DNA of 64,000 nucleotides from Blastomyces gilchristii SLH14081 (lineage: Eukaryota; Ascomycota; Eurotiomycetes; Onygenales; Ajellomycetaceae): contig NW_003101645.1 of assembly GCF_000003855.2 (NCBI RefSeq), positions 202,799-266,798 on the forward strand, in the 5' to 3' direction. The translations under genes and the position numbers were made by a program. Under the pieces are notes generated by a model. That model searched no databases. It saw only the letters and a program-made list of their open reading frames with translations, and had not been told where the DNA came from. Shown one piece after another: positions 23,873 to 34,599 of the stretch. Position 1 is the first letter of the stretch; every line of letters starts with the position of its first letter.

Positions 23873-25277
23873 TCACTTCCTTAACTTCCACAAATTAAAC
23901 ATCCTCGCCATCCCCATCTGAAACACCCCAAACCACGCCCACCCCCCACTCAAAAGCCAAATAAGTGCCGATCGATTGCCCGCCCACACATACCTACCAC
24001 TCCGGCGAATCCCGCGGCCCCCAAACGGCCACAGGAGCAGCCACCGCAGCCACCGCAGCGGTGCAGACCCATACAGGATCTGCGTCACCACCGTGCGCGC
24101 GTAGGCTTCGTTGGACACGGCGCCCTCCTGGCTGTGGACGATGCGGCGGGCGTACTCGGCGGCGACGGGGTGGTAGAGGGAGGTTTCGGGCAGTGTGCGG
24201 GAGGTGCGAGCGATGTTGGATTTTACGCCGCCGGTTACTATGGTTGTTACTTGGACGCTGGTGGTTAGATCGGGGAGGGGGGGTTAGCCTGTGTGGTCAA
24301 GACTGAAGGTTTGGTTTTGGTTTGACGCTTTTTTTAAATGTTTTTTTTTAATTTTTTTTTTAGGGGGGGCAAGTGAGTAGGGTGCAAATAGAGCCATTAA
24401 TGGGTATAGGAAAGGAAAAGGGGGGTCCAACGAACCCGAACGGCGCAAGCTCTACGCGCAAAGTATCACTGAATGAGTGCAGGGCGGCTTTTGATGCGTT
24501 GTAAACAGAGCCAAAGACGTATGGTATTATCTGAGATGAACTATTAGTGGGATCAAACCACTATGGAAATGCAAATAAATATCCTTTGAGAGGTCTGACA
24601 ACACTTACTCCTGCGACGGATCCCACTTGAACGATTGTGCCCTTGGCTTTTATGATCAGGGGGGCGAATTCCTGGCACATTGCAATGACCGAGATGAAAT
24701 TTGTCTCGAAGACCTCTCGGACCTCTTGGAGATTAACGTCCAAGGCGGGGACGGTGTAGTCTGGTGTTCGTCGCGGATTAATTAATATATGTTCGAACAG
24801 CGCAGGCCATCCTCTATTTTCAGACATCCAGTTCAAACAGTGAATGAATTGACATACTTAACCCACTATCTCTTAAAGTTAGCATACTGGCCCATATGAC
24901 ATTTGAGTAAAAGAAAAGCTGGGGAAAAGAACCACACTTTACGCATTATTAACCAGATAATCAAGCCCCTTCCCCTTAAGCAACAGCTCAATTTCCTCAC
25001 GGCATGCCTTCCTACTCTCTTCCTTATCCACGACCAAGCTCAGCGTTTCAATCCCCTGTTCCGCTAGGTTGGCGATTGAGCTCTTATCTCTGGCTGTCGC
25101 GAAGACGCGCAGGCCGTTGCGGTGGAACTCCTGCGCCAGGGAATGGCCAATGCCACCGGGCGAACAGCTGTATATTATTGCACGTTATGACGGTGTCAGC
25201 AAAATTCAACTGTTCCTGTGTAATAGTTTAAACAGAACCTACCCTGTGATCAGGACGGATTTGCGGTTGTCTGCCAT
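23873..25277 (-). CDS. AYR1-like short-chain dehydrogenase/reductase
   Basis: Probably an NADPH-dependent reductase of the 1-acyl-dihydroxyacetone-phosphate reductase type (ether/phosphatidic lipid synthesis at the ER and lipid droplets). Exons: 25277-25243, 25167-24943, 24871-24858, 24760-24609, 24530-24436, 24257-23873; 906 bases, 301 aa. The N-terminus has the Rossmann motif VLITGCSPGGIG (residues 8-19), then FATARDK, and LDYLVNNA at about 83-90. The 14-base third exon is needed to give NADSGLNYTVPALDV, the family's usual motif after NNA. QVGSVAG and YVFGSVYNASKAAL supply the catalytic Ser and Tyr-x3-Lys; ELAPFG and TTIVTGGVKSNI follow, as in AYR1 relatives. The C-terminus has hydrophobic segments (ALIWLLSGGWAWFGVFQMG), consistent with membrane attachment. 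The exact substrate is inferred from the family. Confidence 0.9.
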
Positions 25278-25943
25278 TGGTGATTAATATTTTATGTATT
25301 TATTTTTTCATTCAAAAACCCTACACCTTCCAGACGAGCAAATTTGAGATATCTTTGGAGGAGAACAGAGGACAGACAACACTGTGTACACGTGCCTTCG
25401 CTTACCCGACCACATTTGTGGTTGGGTGCGCCTCACCACAACATCACTTTCCATCAATTATTATTATTATTATTATTCTTCTTCTTCTTCAATTATAGAT
25501 GTATATACGGAGTAGTTAGAGACTATGACATCTGCCTGAGAAGTTAGAACTGAAAGTTCACAGGATTTTTTTACTACTTTTTCAGCTAACTAATATATAG
25601 TTACAGTCTAGTCTCACCTTAGATTTATCTCAGCAAGCTCAGACGCTTCTTCAGATATTCCATTGCTGTTTTAACACTGGATTGATGATTATGTCATGAG
25701 CTAACCTCAAATAAGTAATAAGCTAACTCAAATAGTAAAATCAGGTCATATGAGTGATAATATCTTACAAAGTATCTGAGAAGAAACAGTTTCTGATTAT
25801 TAATAATACAGAAAGGATTTACTCAGTATTCTGAGTATGAAAGAGAATTTCAACTTAACTTCATAGATTTATCATTTCTGTATTATCTTGAAACCTTAAA
25901 ATAACAATGTTCTTATAATGTATCTGATTTTTATATTCATATC
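25278..25943. other. Boundary between gene-rich and AT-rich DNA, with a LINE 3'-end relic
   Basis: The 5' flank of the dehydrogenase gene passes abruptly into AT-rich DNA at about 25,455. From 25,457 an ATT/TTC repeat is followed by AATTATAGATGTATA and AGAGACTATGACATCTG, which match the reverse-read 3' end of the full LINE at 34,269-34,340. This looks like a 5'-truncated LINE copy on the minus strand. Its far end is not clear. Confidence 0.6.
25457..25570 (-). mobile_element. 5'-truncated LINE 3' end (Tad-like family)
   Basis: The tail (ATT)n then TTCAATTATAGATGTATA is the same as the 3' end of the complete LINE. Similarity is clear for about 85 bases (through CATCTGCCTGAGAA) and then fades. 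5' truncation is the usual result of target-primed reverse transcription. I could not find a target duplication. Confidence 0.55.
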
Positions 25944-26053
25944 TAGACTGGCCGCTGGGACCATGAATTTCACGTTTAGTCTCATTTGATCTGGTCTCAT
26001 ACATTTCTTGGCGTGAATCCCGCTGGGACTGGCTATCAAAAAAACATGTAAAG
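25944..26053 (-). mobile_element. hAT-type MITE, left fragment (split by gypsy A)
   Basis: It starts with the terminal repeat TAGACTGGCC and reads as the reverse complement of the 3' end of the 506-base MITE at 61,850-62,355. It stops at TAAAG, exactly where the gypsy A LTR (TGTAACG...) begins. The remainder of the MITE resumes after the other LTR, at 61,346. This fragment keeps CpG and CpC (CCCGCTGGGAC) that are lost elsewhere. Confidence 0.8.
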
Positions 26054-27112
26054 TGTAACGTGGCGGAACCGAAGCGGTGGCTAGTCAGCGGCATCACTAG
26101 ACTGACCCTGTGACCGTGTCTGGGACCAGGACCAGATTTTTTGATAGTCTCATTACCAATTCAACTGATCCCATTACACAGTTTTAACATTAGATAGTAG
26201 TTTTATACTGTCTCAGTGAGACTTACTGTCTACTCTTATCATATTTTTCAAATGAGATCATGATTTTCACTTCTCAATTTAAATTATTTTTATTGCTTTA
26301 AATGACTTTAAATCTTATTTAAGTGTTATCAAAAAGTGTTACTTTTTAAAAAATTAAAAATAGTCTAAAAAAAACCTTAAAATGTCTAAAAATAGTAACT
26401 TTATATTAAGAATGAAACTAAATGAAATCAAATAAGATCACTTTCTTATTTTTTTCAAGTCATGATTTCATTTTAAGATCTGATATATAGTCATTTTACA
26501 TGTTTTTTTAATAGCCAGTCTCAGCAGAATTCATGCCAAGAAATGTATGAGATCAGATTAAATAAAACTAAATATGAAATTCATAATCTCAGCAGCCAGT
26601 CTAGACATTATATAGAGATAGTTGTTTAAGAAGCTGTATAAGTGAGCTTGACTATCTTACTTAAATAGCAAGCTCATAGACTACAGAATTATTATAAGAA
26701 TATCACAGATATGATACTTAGTATACTAAGAAAATTATATAAGATATACAGTAACTCTTATATATATTCTGATAGAAGAAAAAATAAATTACTGACTTCT
26801 TTAATGAGAAGTCAGTATCTAGCTATTCTATATAGATAATGAGTGAATACTCTTCTCTCATTTCATAAGTAAAAATAGCTGAAGTGATATCTTAGTAACA
26901 TCTTACTATTAAGAAAGAGTAATCTGTTAATCTTGTATAGAAGCAGAGTTTTTATATTTATTAATTAGATCTTTCTATAATATATCTGAATAATATTATA
27001 GAGTGATTGAAAATCAGTTTAAACAGTCTGTGAAATGAATGAAATCATTTATATAAAAGTAATAAACTGTGTGAAATCACAGCAGAGTCTTGATATAATT
27101 AGAAGTATGATA
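26054..27112 (-). repeat. 3' LTR of gypsy A copy 1 (interrupted by a MITE)
   Basis: In reverse orientation it begins TGTAACGTGGCGG at 26,054 and ends TGATA at 27,112. The first 44 bases, facing outward, keep CpG and GG. The inner end (27,075-27,112) is heavily mutated compared with the same segment at 61,305-61,345. A 506-base MITE plus its 8-base duplication is inserted at 26,098. Confidence 0.82.
26098..26603 (+). mobile_element. hAT-type MITE (506 bases) inside a gypsy LTR
   Basis: Terminal repeats TAGACTGACC and the complement of TAGACTGGCT. The flanking 8-base duplication is GGCATCAC (26,090-26,097) and GACATTAT (26,604-26,611); the two copies differ only by G/A and C/T transitions, so the insertion predates part of the mutation. 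The empty site is seen in the LTR copy at 61,565-61,572 (GGCATTAT). No coding sequence. Exactly the same length as the copy at 61,850-62,355. Confidence 0.88.
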
Positions 27113-28705
27113 ATACTCTTCTCTTTAAAAGTATAGTCTCAATATTCTTAAGATTATCAGATTAGAAATTATCTTTATTATATAATAACAGTTATCAACT
27201 GATTTAACAGCATATATACTGTGTATAATATAAAGAAATAGATGAGTTTTTTTACTAACTATGTAAATCTTTCTTTTTTCATCTTCATTTAAATCAAATA
27301 TATAATAAGTGAGTTTCTTATATCTTGATTTGAAATGTGAAAAATATAGTTAACAGTGACTTATAGATCTTTTATTATATTCTATTCTATATATGAAATT
27401 CTCTGTAAAAGTGATGTATTTTAGAGACAAAGTTAATAGTAGTAATAGAATTTTTTAAAAAGATTTCTTTCTCTCTATGAAATATTTTTCTCTCTTCTCT
27501 CTTTATCTGTAATAGTGAGTGTATAAGAGCATCATTCTTGAGAGATAATAAGAGACTTATTCTGATATTTTCTAGTGAGTAATAAATATCTTTATAGTAC
27601 AGCTACAGCCTCTATAACTGTTAAGAAAGTCAGATTGAAGATGAAGACAGTGATATTAATGAGCTATGAAAGTATTACTTTTATTATCACATCTTCTCTC
27701 TCTTCTACATCTCTTACAGCTGTGATAATAGTAGTTATATCTTATAGTGAGATGTTATTTCTTCTGCTAATTAGTTCATCTGTAGCCCCGGTGGCCGAAT
27801 GGTTAATGCGGCCACCTGGTAGCGCCTTGGTGTGGGAAACCAAGGTGTCTCAGACGGGTTCGAAACCCGCAGGGGATACATTAAATCCGGAACTCAAGCA
27901 CCTCAGGTTTCTAATAAATACAGAGGTGTACAAATCGCTCTAACAAAATTGCTCTATGTTCCTGGGATGAGAAGTTATTATTGCATGTATTTAATTGTCA
28001 CTTCTTTGTATTTCCTATGTTCTTGTTATCTTGACATGGTCTCAACACCTGTATTTCCTCCTGTATAACCAACACTTGGCCTGTATTTAACATCACGCAA
28101 TGACTCATCATAAGCTCCGCTTGCATATGAGTATAATGAAAGAATAATAATAATAATAATAAAGTTCATCTGTATCTAATTCATTCTTTATTTCTCTTAT
28201 TACTGTTGTGATACTGCTCTCTCTCTTAATTAACACAGTGATATATAACTCTGTGTGATTATTTAAAGAGAATCTCAGAGAGAGCTTAATTCTGAGAATA
28301 GTAACTCTGAGAAGCTTAATCTATAGTTTCTCTTCTATAATATATCTGAGCTCTGCTCAGAATACTGTTAAGTTAAGTCTACAGAGTTCTGTAATTTCTT
28401 TATCTTCTCTCTATAAGAAGGCTTCAGTACAGTCTCTGACTGATATTATTATTTATCTACACTGCACTAAATAGCTGAAAAAGAAGAAGATTTTATATAC
28501 TTATCTCTTCTCTCACTCTTATTATTTCTATTATATCTGTAATAATAACTTCTATCTCTCTGTAAGTATTACTTCATAGAAAGACATTGTGTCAGCTCTG
28601 ATAAGAAGCTCAGATACTTAAGTAGTACAGAGTAAGAGTTTCAGAGCTTTAAGTATTAACAGATTCTATCAAGACTGAAAAGATTCTTCTTACTTATCTG
28701 TAAAA
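27113..28705 (-). pseudogene. 3' internal region of gypsy A (mutated)
   Basis: Non-LTR part between pol and the 3' LTR, homologous along its length to 62,577-63,784. It is AT-rich with very few CpG, CpC or GpG. A reverse-strand reading in the homologous copy (63,417-63,052) stays open for 121 codons with an acidic run, so an extra 3' ORF may have existed. A SINE (27,785-28,162) interrupts it. It ends where gypsy B begins at 28,706. Confidence 0.7.
27785..28162 (+). mobile_element. tRNA-derived SINE, intact, with 12-base target duplication
   Basis: A 378-base insertion flanked by AGTTCATCTGTA on both sides (27,773-27,784 and 28,163-28,174). The related gypsy copy has this site once and uninterrupted (63,242-63,253). 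The head contains a pol III A box (TGGCCGAATGG, 27,792-27,802) and B box (GGTTCGAAACC, 27,857-27,867), the latter in a T-arm-like hairpin (CGGGTTCGAAACCCG). A tRNA-unrelated body follows, then an (AAT)6 tail. CpG, CpC and GpG are intact throughout, unlike the surrounding DNA. A plain tRNA gene is unlikely because acceptor pairing is imperfect and the unit ends in a repeat tail with a target duplication. The source tRNA is not certain. Confidence 0.9.
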
Positions 28706-28872
28706 TGTGATTCGGAAGAACGTACAACCGTCGGATAATAACGCGGCCGCTTCCGAACTTGCTTACAAATGTAAAGGGGTCATAGCGGCCACTAATTAAT
28801 TTAGTGTATAATATATAAGAAGCTGGTATACATCTGTAATTATACACTGACTCAAGCAATCTTTGAATCACA
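28706..28872 (+). repeat. Putative 5' LTR of gypsy B
   Basis: 167 bases beginning TGTGATTC and ending GAATCACA, a perfect 8-base inverted terminus of TG...CA type. The first ~95 bases keep a GC-rich core (CGGATAATAACGCGGCCGC, 28,733-28,751) while the rest is AT-rich. No second LTR copy was found, so the length rests on the termini alone. Confidence 0.5.
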
Positions 28873-31800
28873 TCTGATAGCATGTCTAAAAACTGGTAAG
28901 AAGTGCAGACTTCTTCAGAATATGATAATTTCATCTATAAAGTGATTCATAGTTATCATGTCAGTGTGATTCTAGAACATCTCAAAAGATAGTATATAAA
29001 AAGCAGTGAGTAGAAGAATATTCAATTGATACTACTTCACTTATAGAGGGAAAACTTCATACTCAGATGAATGCCATGTATAATACACAAACAGATGAGA
29101 TATGAGAAAGAAGATAAGAGCAGTGAATGAGATTCAAAGAAGTTTGCTTCCTACTTAAAAGAAGAATAAAAGAAAAGAATAATCATTATTAAAGTTATAT
29201 GATGATAATAGAAATCATATAATAATATAGTAATATAATAATATAGTGATATAATAATATAGCAATATAATAATAGACATTATACAATTAATAAGAAATC
29301 ACTGAAATGAATATCTTCTCTAGTTAATATAAATAACACTCTTCTCTGCTATCTGAATCAGAAGATATGCAGAATCTCTCAGAGAGTTTACTTAAAGTAG
29401 TAAGAAAAGCAGCTGAAACTGCTGAACTGAAATTGAAGCTCTGTATATATACAAGAATTCTAAATAAGATTGAGATCTTGTGTACATAGTGACAGACTGA
29501 GATGAAAGCTAAATAACAATTAGCATTCACTATGAATTAAGTATTTACTATGAAGAGCTTTGCTGATGCAATCATTATCATCAATAAAAATAGAGAAAAT
29601 CAGATCTTAGATCTGCAGTAAAAGATTAAATATTTACATAGATAGATGACTACACTGAATCTGAAGATCTTATCATAATTATTCACAATCTCTTCAGAAG
29701 TGTATATATTATCAGTGACTGCTGCACAGAATGAGAATCTGAGTATGAAATATATCAAGTCAGAAGATCTGCTGAAGTTATTAAGCTTTAATAGTAACTG
29801 AAAAAATGATACTGCAATCAGCTGACTAAGTCAGATATTATTATATTATCAGATTGAATATGAACTCATAGATAGATAGTTAACAGAATTTTAATAAGTC
29901 TTAAAATCTACTACATTTCTACATGAAAAAACAAAGTTATTATAAATAACTGATAAAAAGATGAATCTCATAGACTTAGAGTGATATTCATTTCTATGAA
30001 TATAAAATGAGTTTTTCAAATGAATCTTGTATAACTTTGAGAAAGTGAATATATAAGATAAGTATTATAAACACTTCACTGAATGTAGATAAGTGAGTAA
30101 TCTTACATCATACTTTACACACTTCAGCTTACACTATCTCACATTGAATGAAGAGCTTTCAATATCTTTCTATTTACAGATCTTCATTCATAATCTTACA
30201 CCTGAGTTGAGAGTAGAATGAAAATACTTAATCTTATAATCAGATATAATGAAAGAAGCATACAACATTCTTATTGTATAAAAATAAGTGAGTTAATTAT
30301 AACAGAAAATACTGCAATTAAGTATATCTTAATAAAGAATAGATAATCAGACTTCTATAATACAAGCTATATATCTGAATATGATGAATCTAGATCTGAA
30401 TATTATTATTAAAGCACTGAATTCTCTGAAAAAGAGATTCTCTGAGTGAAAATCTTAATATTATGAGTATTGAGCTTGCTTCAACTGCAGATATTAAAAT
30501 CATAATATAAAAGAGTACACATAGTATACACAGTTAAGAGAAGTAAGAAAGTTAAAAAACTAGCAGAATCAGTGAGCTTGAAGACACTCACTGATATTCT
30601 ATAAAAAGTCTTCAAAGTGAAAGAGATGTCTGTGTTAGATAACTCTCTGAATTCTATGAATATAAAGAAGAAGCAGGCTTCTGAATGAGATGCAGATGAG
30701 AATGATAAAGTGAATACTTATCTCAATATCTTAAGACCTGAAATGTTAATGTATAAGAGACACTTAAATAAGAATCAAGAGATGACTGTAAAAGTGTTAG
30801 TAAATACAGAAGCTTCTATATAATATATTAATAATTATATAATCTGAAGACTGAAAGAGATCTACTGAGTAAAGAATCTCTGATATATAAGATTATCTGA
30901 TAATTAATATTTGATATCACTTACAAGAGTAAGAGTTCTCTTATACTTCAGAGAATAATCTTGCTATATTTAGATGTGAGAGCTGCAGAACATGAAATAT
31001 GATCTTATTCTCAGACTTAATTAATTTCAAAGATTCAATCTGCAGATTCAATGATATACATATCATATATGATTAATTAATAGAAAGAAAATGATTCATA
31101 TAATTCTATCAACTGATATGAGAAGAACATTTCATATCTCTGATATAGAAGAATTAAATCTACTTACACACTAATAAGCAAAGAGAATGATTTATAAGAC
31201 CTTATTCAAAAGCATTCTGTATGTCATACAGAATCTGAAAGTGAAGAAAATCAAGATAAAGAATATATAGAAGAATAAGTGTATGAAGAAGCTTCTAAAG
31301 AAGTATAAGAAGATCTTTTAAATAGATCTTTCATCAGAATTATCACTGAAATGAGAATTTATACATGAGATTGATATAAGAAATGTAAAACCAGTCAATC
31401 AGAATATATACTCTCTGTCACAAACATATCTTAAAGAACAGAAGTATCAGATCACAGACCTTCTAGAATATAATCTCATACAACTCTTATTAAGTATATG
31501 AAGCTTTTCAGTTCTATTTGTAAAAAAGACAGATAAGAAGTGATGAATGTGTATTAATTATTAAGCACTTAACAAGCTTATGATCAAGAATGAATATTCA
31601 CTGTTATAAATTCAATAACAGTTGAATATAATTGAAAACACTCAATATCTATTGAAGATCAGTCTTCTCTCAAAATACTGATAGATTTGTATAGATGAAC
31701 TATCAGTTCTGTGAACTGTATTTAATATGTAATAAGAGAAGTTTGAATTTCTGATAATATCATTTAATCTGATAAATGCATCTATTATCTTTCAAATGAT

Positions 31801-32271
31801 GATGAATACAATTCTTCATAAATAGAATAAAACCTCATATCTTATATATCTCAATGATATTCTAGTCTTTTCAAACTTATATAATGAATATCTGAAGCAT
31901 CTCAACAAAGTGCTTATAACTCTGACAGAGTATAAGCTCTATGTTAAATTAACAAAGTATGTGTTTAAAATAGAAGAGTTGAAGTTTGTAGAATATATAG
32001 TAAGTAATGACTGTATATATCTTATTCTGAAGAAATTGAATGTCATAGTGAATTAACTGCAGCTGAGAAACATACATTATATATAATAGTTTCTTGAATT
32101 AATCTCATATTATTACAGATTTATCAAGGATTTCATATAAATATCTGTATCACTCTCAGATCTCTTAAGAGAAATAGATGCAAATCTGTGAAAGAAGAAG
32201 TTTTATTCAATTATCTGAAATGCTGTATGTAAAGAGGCTTTTCTCATACTGAGAAAACATATAATAATATT
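28706..32271 (+). mobile_element. Ty3/gypsy element B, 5' part (mutated, truncated)
   Basis: A second gypsy family, plus strand, inserted in gypsy A copy 1 at 28,705 (the uninterrupted site is near 63,780). It starts with a putative LTR and runs through gag-like, protease and reverse transcriptase regions. The RT shows SVLFVKKTDKK at about 31,510 and the catalytic box as IYLNDILVF (31,844-31,870), where YLDD has become YLND. Reading stops near the start of RNase H (about 32,190-32,265), where the gypsy A copy 2 LTR begins. Many in-frame stops arise from TGG to TGA and CGA to TGA. The 3' part was not found. Confidence 0.72.
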
Positions 32272-32804
32272 TGTCACGCTTCCGGCCGCGCCAAGGCCCT
32301 GTTGCGGTTCCACACGGCCCATCGATTCCATGCGGATGATTTCATCCCATTCAAACCGGTTTTCAACCACTCTATGACATCATTCAGATATATCATAGAA
32401 AGATCTGATTGATGAATATAAGAACTTCACTTCTATATAAGGTCAGCAGATTACTCTTTCTTGATAATAAGATGCTGCTGAGATATCACTCTGACTATTC
32501 TTGCTCATGAAATAGAAGAAGAGTATCTGCTCATTATCTATATAGAATAGCTAGATGCTGACTTCTTATTAAAGAAGTCAGTGATTCATTTTTCTTCTAC
32601 TGAAATATATATAAGAGTTACTGCATATCTTATACAATCTTCTTAGTATACTAAGTATTATATCTGTAATATTCTTATAATAACTCTGTAGTCTATAAGC
32701 TCACTATTCAAGTAAGATAGTCAAGCTCATTTATACAGCTTCTTAAACAACTATCTCTATATAATATCACTGACTAGTCACTGCTTCAGTTCTGTTATAT
32801 TACA
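32272..32804 (+). repeat. 5' LTR of gypsy A copy 2
   Basis: 533 bases, TGTCACGCTTCCGG at the outer end and ATATTACA at the inner end. The outer ~120 bases are GC-rich and unmutated (CGCGCCAAGGCCCTG). From about 32,390 on, the LTR is AT-rich. The inner end is the mutated version of the intact sequence at 26,054-26,097. Confidence 0.85.
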
Positions 32805-34599
32805 ATTTAAATTACTTAATCTGATTATAAGTTTGAATCAGTTAAGCTTTAATAGACTGATATAATCTTATATATCTGCACTGAGACTGATCTGATCTCA
32901 CTCTCTGAGAGAAACACTATATTATTTTCTAGAGTGTATACATCTCTATCTCAGCAGGAATCTGAGATTTCTGAATCTGCTGCATATTTTAACATGAGCT
33001 CTTCAACTGTTCTATCACTGTTATGATCTCTACACATCTACATCTATCATAAAGATAGAGAGATTAAGATCAGAGATTCTCTGAGATATAAGAGAAATAT
33101 CTTATCTGAATTTCACAGCTTTATCTGTATTCTTGAACAGAAATTCCATCTTAACTTAAGTCAGTATAATACTCATAAGATATGAGTAATCTACACTGTC
33201 AATCTTCTTGAAGATATCTCTGCAACTACTTGAGTTATTAAGAAGAGAGAGCTTGAGTGTATTAATACTATCATGACTTAAGAAGAATTCAAGAACTTTC
33301 TACTGAATCAAATTAAAGATCACTGTAACTGTAGCTTTATAACAGTGTAGTGATTCAACTCATTATATTAATAAGATAATAAGAATTCTTCTGATTTCAA
33401 TGCAAGATTTGAAGAATATTAAGAGAAATTAACTGATGATTTGAATTAATTAAAAACACAGCTTTATCTCATAAAGCTGACTCATAAGGTGTGAATAATA
33501 ATATTATAATATCAGAGTTCACTTATCAATTGTACTGAGCTTGTCAATCTGACTTCTTAAATCTATTTGAATAATCAATTCTCTGAGAAAAAGACTAATA
33601 AGATCTCTTCTAAATAATTAATAATGAGATCTAAACAACACTGTGATGACTTCAGTGTAGAGAAAGTAAAGAAGAATTCTAAGTATTCTAATTCTTCACT
33701 CACTGTAAAGAAATATTAAAAAAGATTTGATAAAGATCTCTATTTTAACTACAGAGCTGATAATCACTATATCAGTGATTATAAGAAGCTGAAGAAGAGA
33801 AGAAATAGAGAAGATATCTTCTCAAAGTTAACTTCTCTTCTGATAAATATATTCATAGAAGATAAAGAAGAGAAAGAAATGAAGAATTAATAATTCTTAT
33901 ATCTCTGAGTTTATATTACAATCACAATGTATATTCTGAATAAGAAGATATCAGTGAGATGTCTACTTAACTTCAGAGTAAATATCAACTTCATATTCTA
34001 TTTCTTTTCTTTGATGAAGAGTTGAAAGAAGATGAATTTATCAGACTATATAAAATTTACTGATGAAATAAAATATCACTATTTTAATATAATTCAAGTG
34101 CAGTGTGTGATTACAGACTCAGAAGAAATCTTCAAGAAGAGTAGTCTACTTCTTCATATAGTTAATATTATAGATAAGAATGTCATTCTAGATCTTCTAT
34201 GATTGAGAGAAAATAATTCTCTCATTGACTGAGTCACTTAGATATGATGATATTATCTCACTAATAAATTATTATTATTATTATTCTTCAATTATAGATG
34301 TATACAGTCAGAGACTATGACATCTACCTGAGAACTTTTAGTTCTCAGGGTTTTTCCTATATCTGTAAAGTTAACTATTATACATTCATCAATTTCAGAT
34401 ATGCAAAATCAGAAAATTCCAGCTCAGAATACAAAAACTGTTTACAAATTGCAGTGTTTTAACATCTTCTGATACTTTGAAATCATTTGACAATATCATG
34501 ATAAAGGAAAAGAGAACACAGTCTTAAAGATAGACACATTAAATAGATAGATAGAAAGAAATTGAAAGGAAAAGATAAAGTAAAGAAAGACTGTAATAA

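Noticed and set aside
27785..27880. A stand-alone nuclear tRNA gene
   Set aside because: A and B boxes are present, but acceptor pairing is imperfect, the anticodon is ambiguous, and the unit continues for ~280 bases to an AAT tail with a target duplication. It is better read as a SINE head.
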